A stretch of DNA of 7,118 nucleotides, from contig JAFGIH010000259.1 of the NCBI GenBank assembly GCA_016929985.1, positions 1-7,118 on the forward strand. Reading direction: 5' to 3'. Position numbers and translations under genes: made by a program. This document shows positions 6,724-7,118 of the stretch, one piece after another; positions within the stretch are counted from its first letter, which is position 1, and each line of letters starts with the position of its first letter. The notes under the pieces are model-generated. The model saw only the letters and a list, made by a program, of their open reading frames with translations, was not told the DNA's origin and made no database searches. Origin of the DNA: Thermoleophilia bacterium. GTDB taxonomy: Bacteria > Actinomycetota > Thermoleophilia > RBG-16-64-13.

Positions 6724-7118
6724 TCATCCCTGCCGAGCCGAATCAGGCTGGGTAGTTGGAGTCGTCCCCAACCTAAGATGGATCATGTACTGGATCCTCA
6801 GAAGATCGGCCAGTATGCCCATGAGCCTGTCTCGAAAACCTCTTGCCTGGGTGCTGTAGTAGTGATCGGTCCTGATGATCCTTATTCTTCGGTCCCAGGA
6901 CAGAACATCGTCCGTCCTTTTCAAACCCCAGATCAAGTACGACTGCTTACCGAGGCCGGCGCTCTCGATCACCTTCTTGTTGCAGATCTTCACCCCGACC
7001 GGTGAGCTGGCATCGAACACTATCTCGCTTTCTGGATATCTGTCGGCCAGACGCACGATGAATGCCTTGATCTCTGGTTCCTCGAAGTAGTAGAAGACGC
7101 CCGCCGCCATGAAGAGCA
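6724..7118 (-). CDS. SAM-dependent methyltransferase, COG3315/LCM-like family, C-terminal part (5' end outside window)
   Basis: The family comprises class I O-methyltransferases related to leucine carboxyl methyltransferase and polyketide-associated enzymes, many of unknown substrate. About 130 C-terminal residues are visible. The frame stays open to the window edge: Leu-Phe precede the Met at 7110, giving LFMAAGVFYYFEEPEIKAFI, which matches the internal L-F-L-A-E-G-V-x-x-Y-F segment of the family, so that Met is internal. SEIVFDASSPVGV follows (the late beta-strand region), then WGLKRTDDVLSW and a basic helical end. The SAM-binding glycine motif must lie upstream, outside the window, so catalysis cannot be confirmed. 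The stop codon is at 6724-6726 (TCA on the plus strand). GC content is about 55% by hand count, against about 68% in a sampled part of copA, suggesting a different history. The gene converges on tRNA-Val. Confidence 0.75.
   Translation of the reverse strand, partial: LFMAAGVFYYFEEPEIKAFIVRLADRYPESEIVFDASSPVGVKICNKKVIESAGLGKQSYLIWGLKRTDDVLSWDRRIRIIRTDHYYSTQARGFRDRLMGILADLLRIQYMIHLRLGTTPTTQPDSARQG

Noticed and set aside
6778..7090. Plus-strand open frames in the right-hand region
   Set aside because: They are antisense to the methyltransferase fragment, which has family motifs and remains open to the window edge; the plus-strand frames show none.
1..7118. CRISPR arrays, insertion sequences, retron-like or toxin-antitoxin modules
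   Set aside because: No regularly spaced repeats, transposase motifs, terminal inverted repeats or paired small toxin/antitoxin frames were seen anywhere in the window.

Overview
The window is a GC-rich bacterial chromosome segment. It has a housekeeping core (GatB, primary sigma factor), a regulator, a copper exporter with a partner lipoprotein, a valine tRNA, and the end of a methyltransferase gene on the opposite strand. The GatB subunit implies the organism makes Gln-tRNA(Gln) and/or Asn-tRNA(Asn) by transamidation. High GC, frequent GTG/TTG starts and an actinobacterial/Firmicutes-like SigA suggest a deep-branching Actinomycetota or a related Gram-positive-type lineage. This placement is an inference from sequence character and has not been tested.

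Layout, left to right: (1) 1-984, the C-terminal two thirds of gatB, cut by the window edge; (2) 985-1089, a short gap with a small hairpin and an 8-bp palindrome; (3) 1090-1464, a small HxlR-family winged-helix regulator with an N-terminal cysteine; (4) 1501-2622, the RpoD/SigA primary sigma factor, starting with TTG only 36 nt after the regulator; (5) 2623-2751, a gap with a weak terminator and G/C-rich inverted repeats that could be an operator; (6) 2752-5505, a Cu(+)-exporting P1B-type ATPase with two N-terminal metal-binding domains and unusual low-complexity inserts; (7) 5502-6512, an unrecognised putative lipoprotein overlapping the ATPase gene by ATGA; (8) 6513-6570, a hairpin and a good sigma-70 promoter; (9) 6571-6642, tRNA-Val(CAC), followed by an 11-bp perfect hairpin terminator and an imperfect echo of the tRNA 3' end; (10) 6724-7118 on the minus strand, the C-terminal part of a COG3315/LCM-type SAM-dependent methyltransferase in clearly lower-GC DNA.

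Likely transcription units: gatB (perhaps ending its operon here); hxlR-rpoD; copA plus the lipoprotein; the tRNA alone; and the convergent methyltransferase. The copA-lipoprotein pair looks translationally coupled. The lipoprotein would sit outside the membrane in which the ATPase acts, so a joint role in copper handling or envelope stress is possible but unproven. I see no strong evidence of a completely new system. The most open questions are the coupled lipoprotein, the regulator-sigma pairing, and the tRNA-flanking remnant beside lower-GC DNA.
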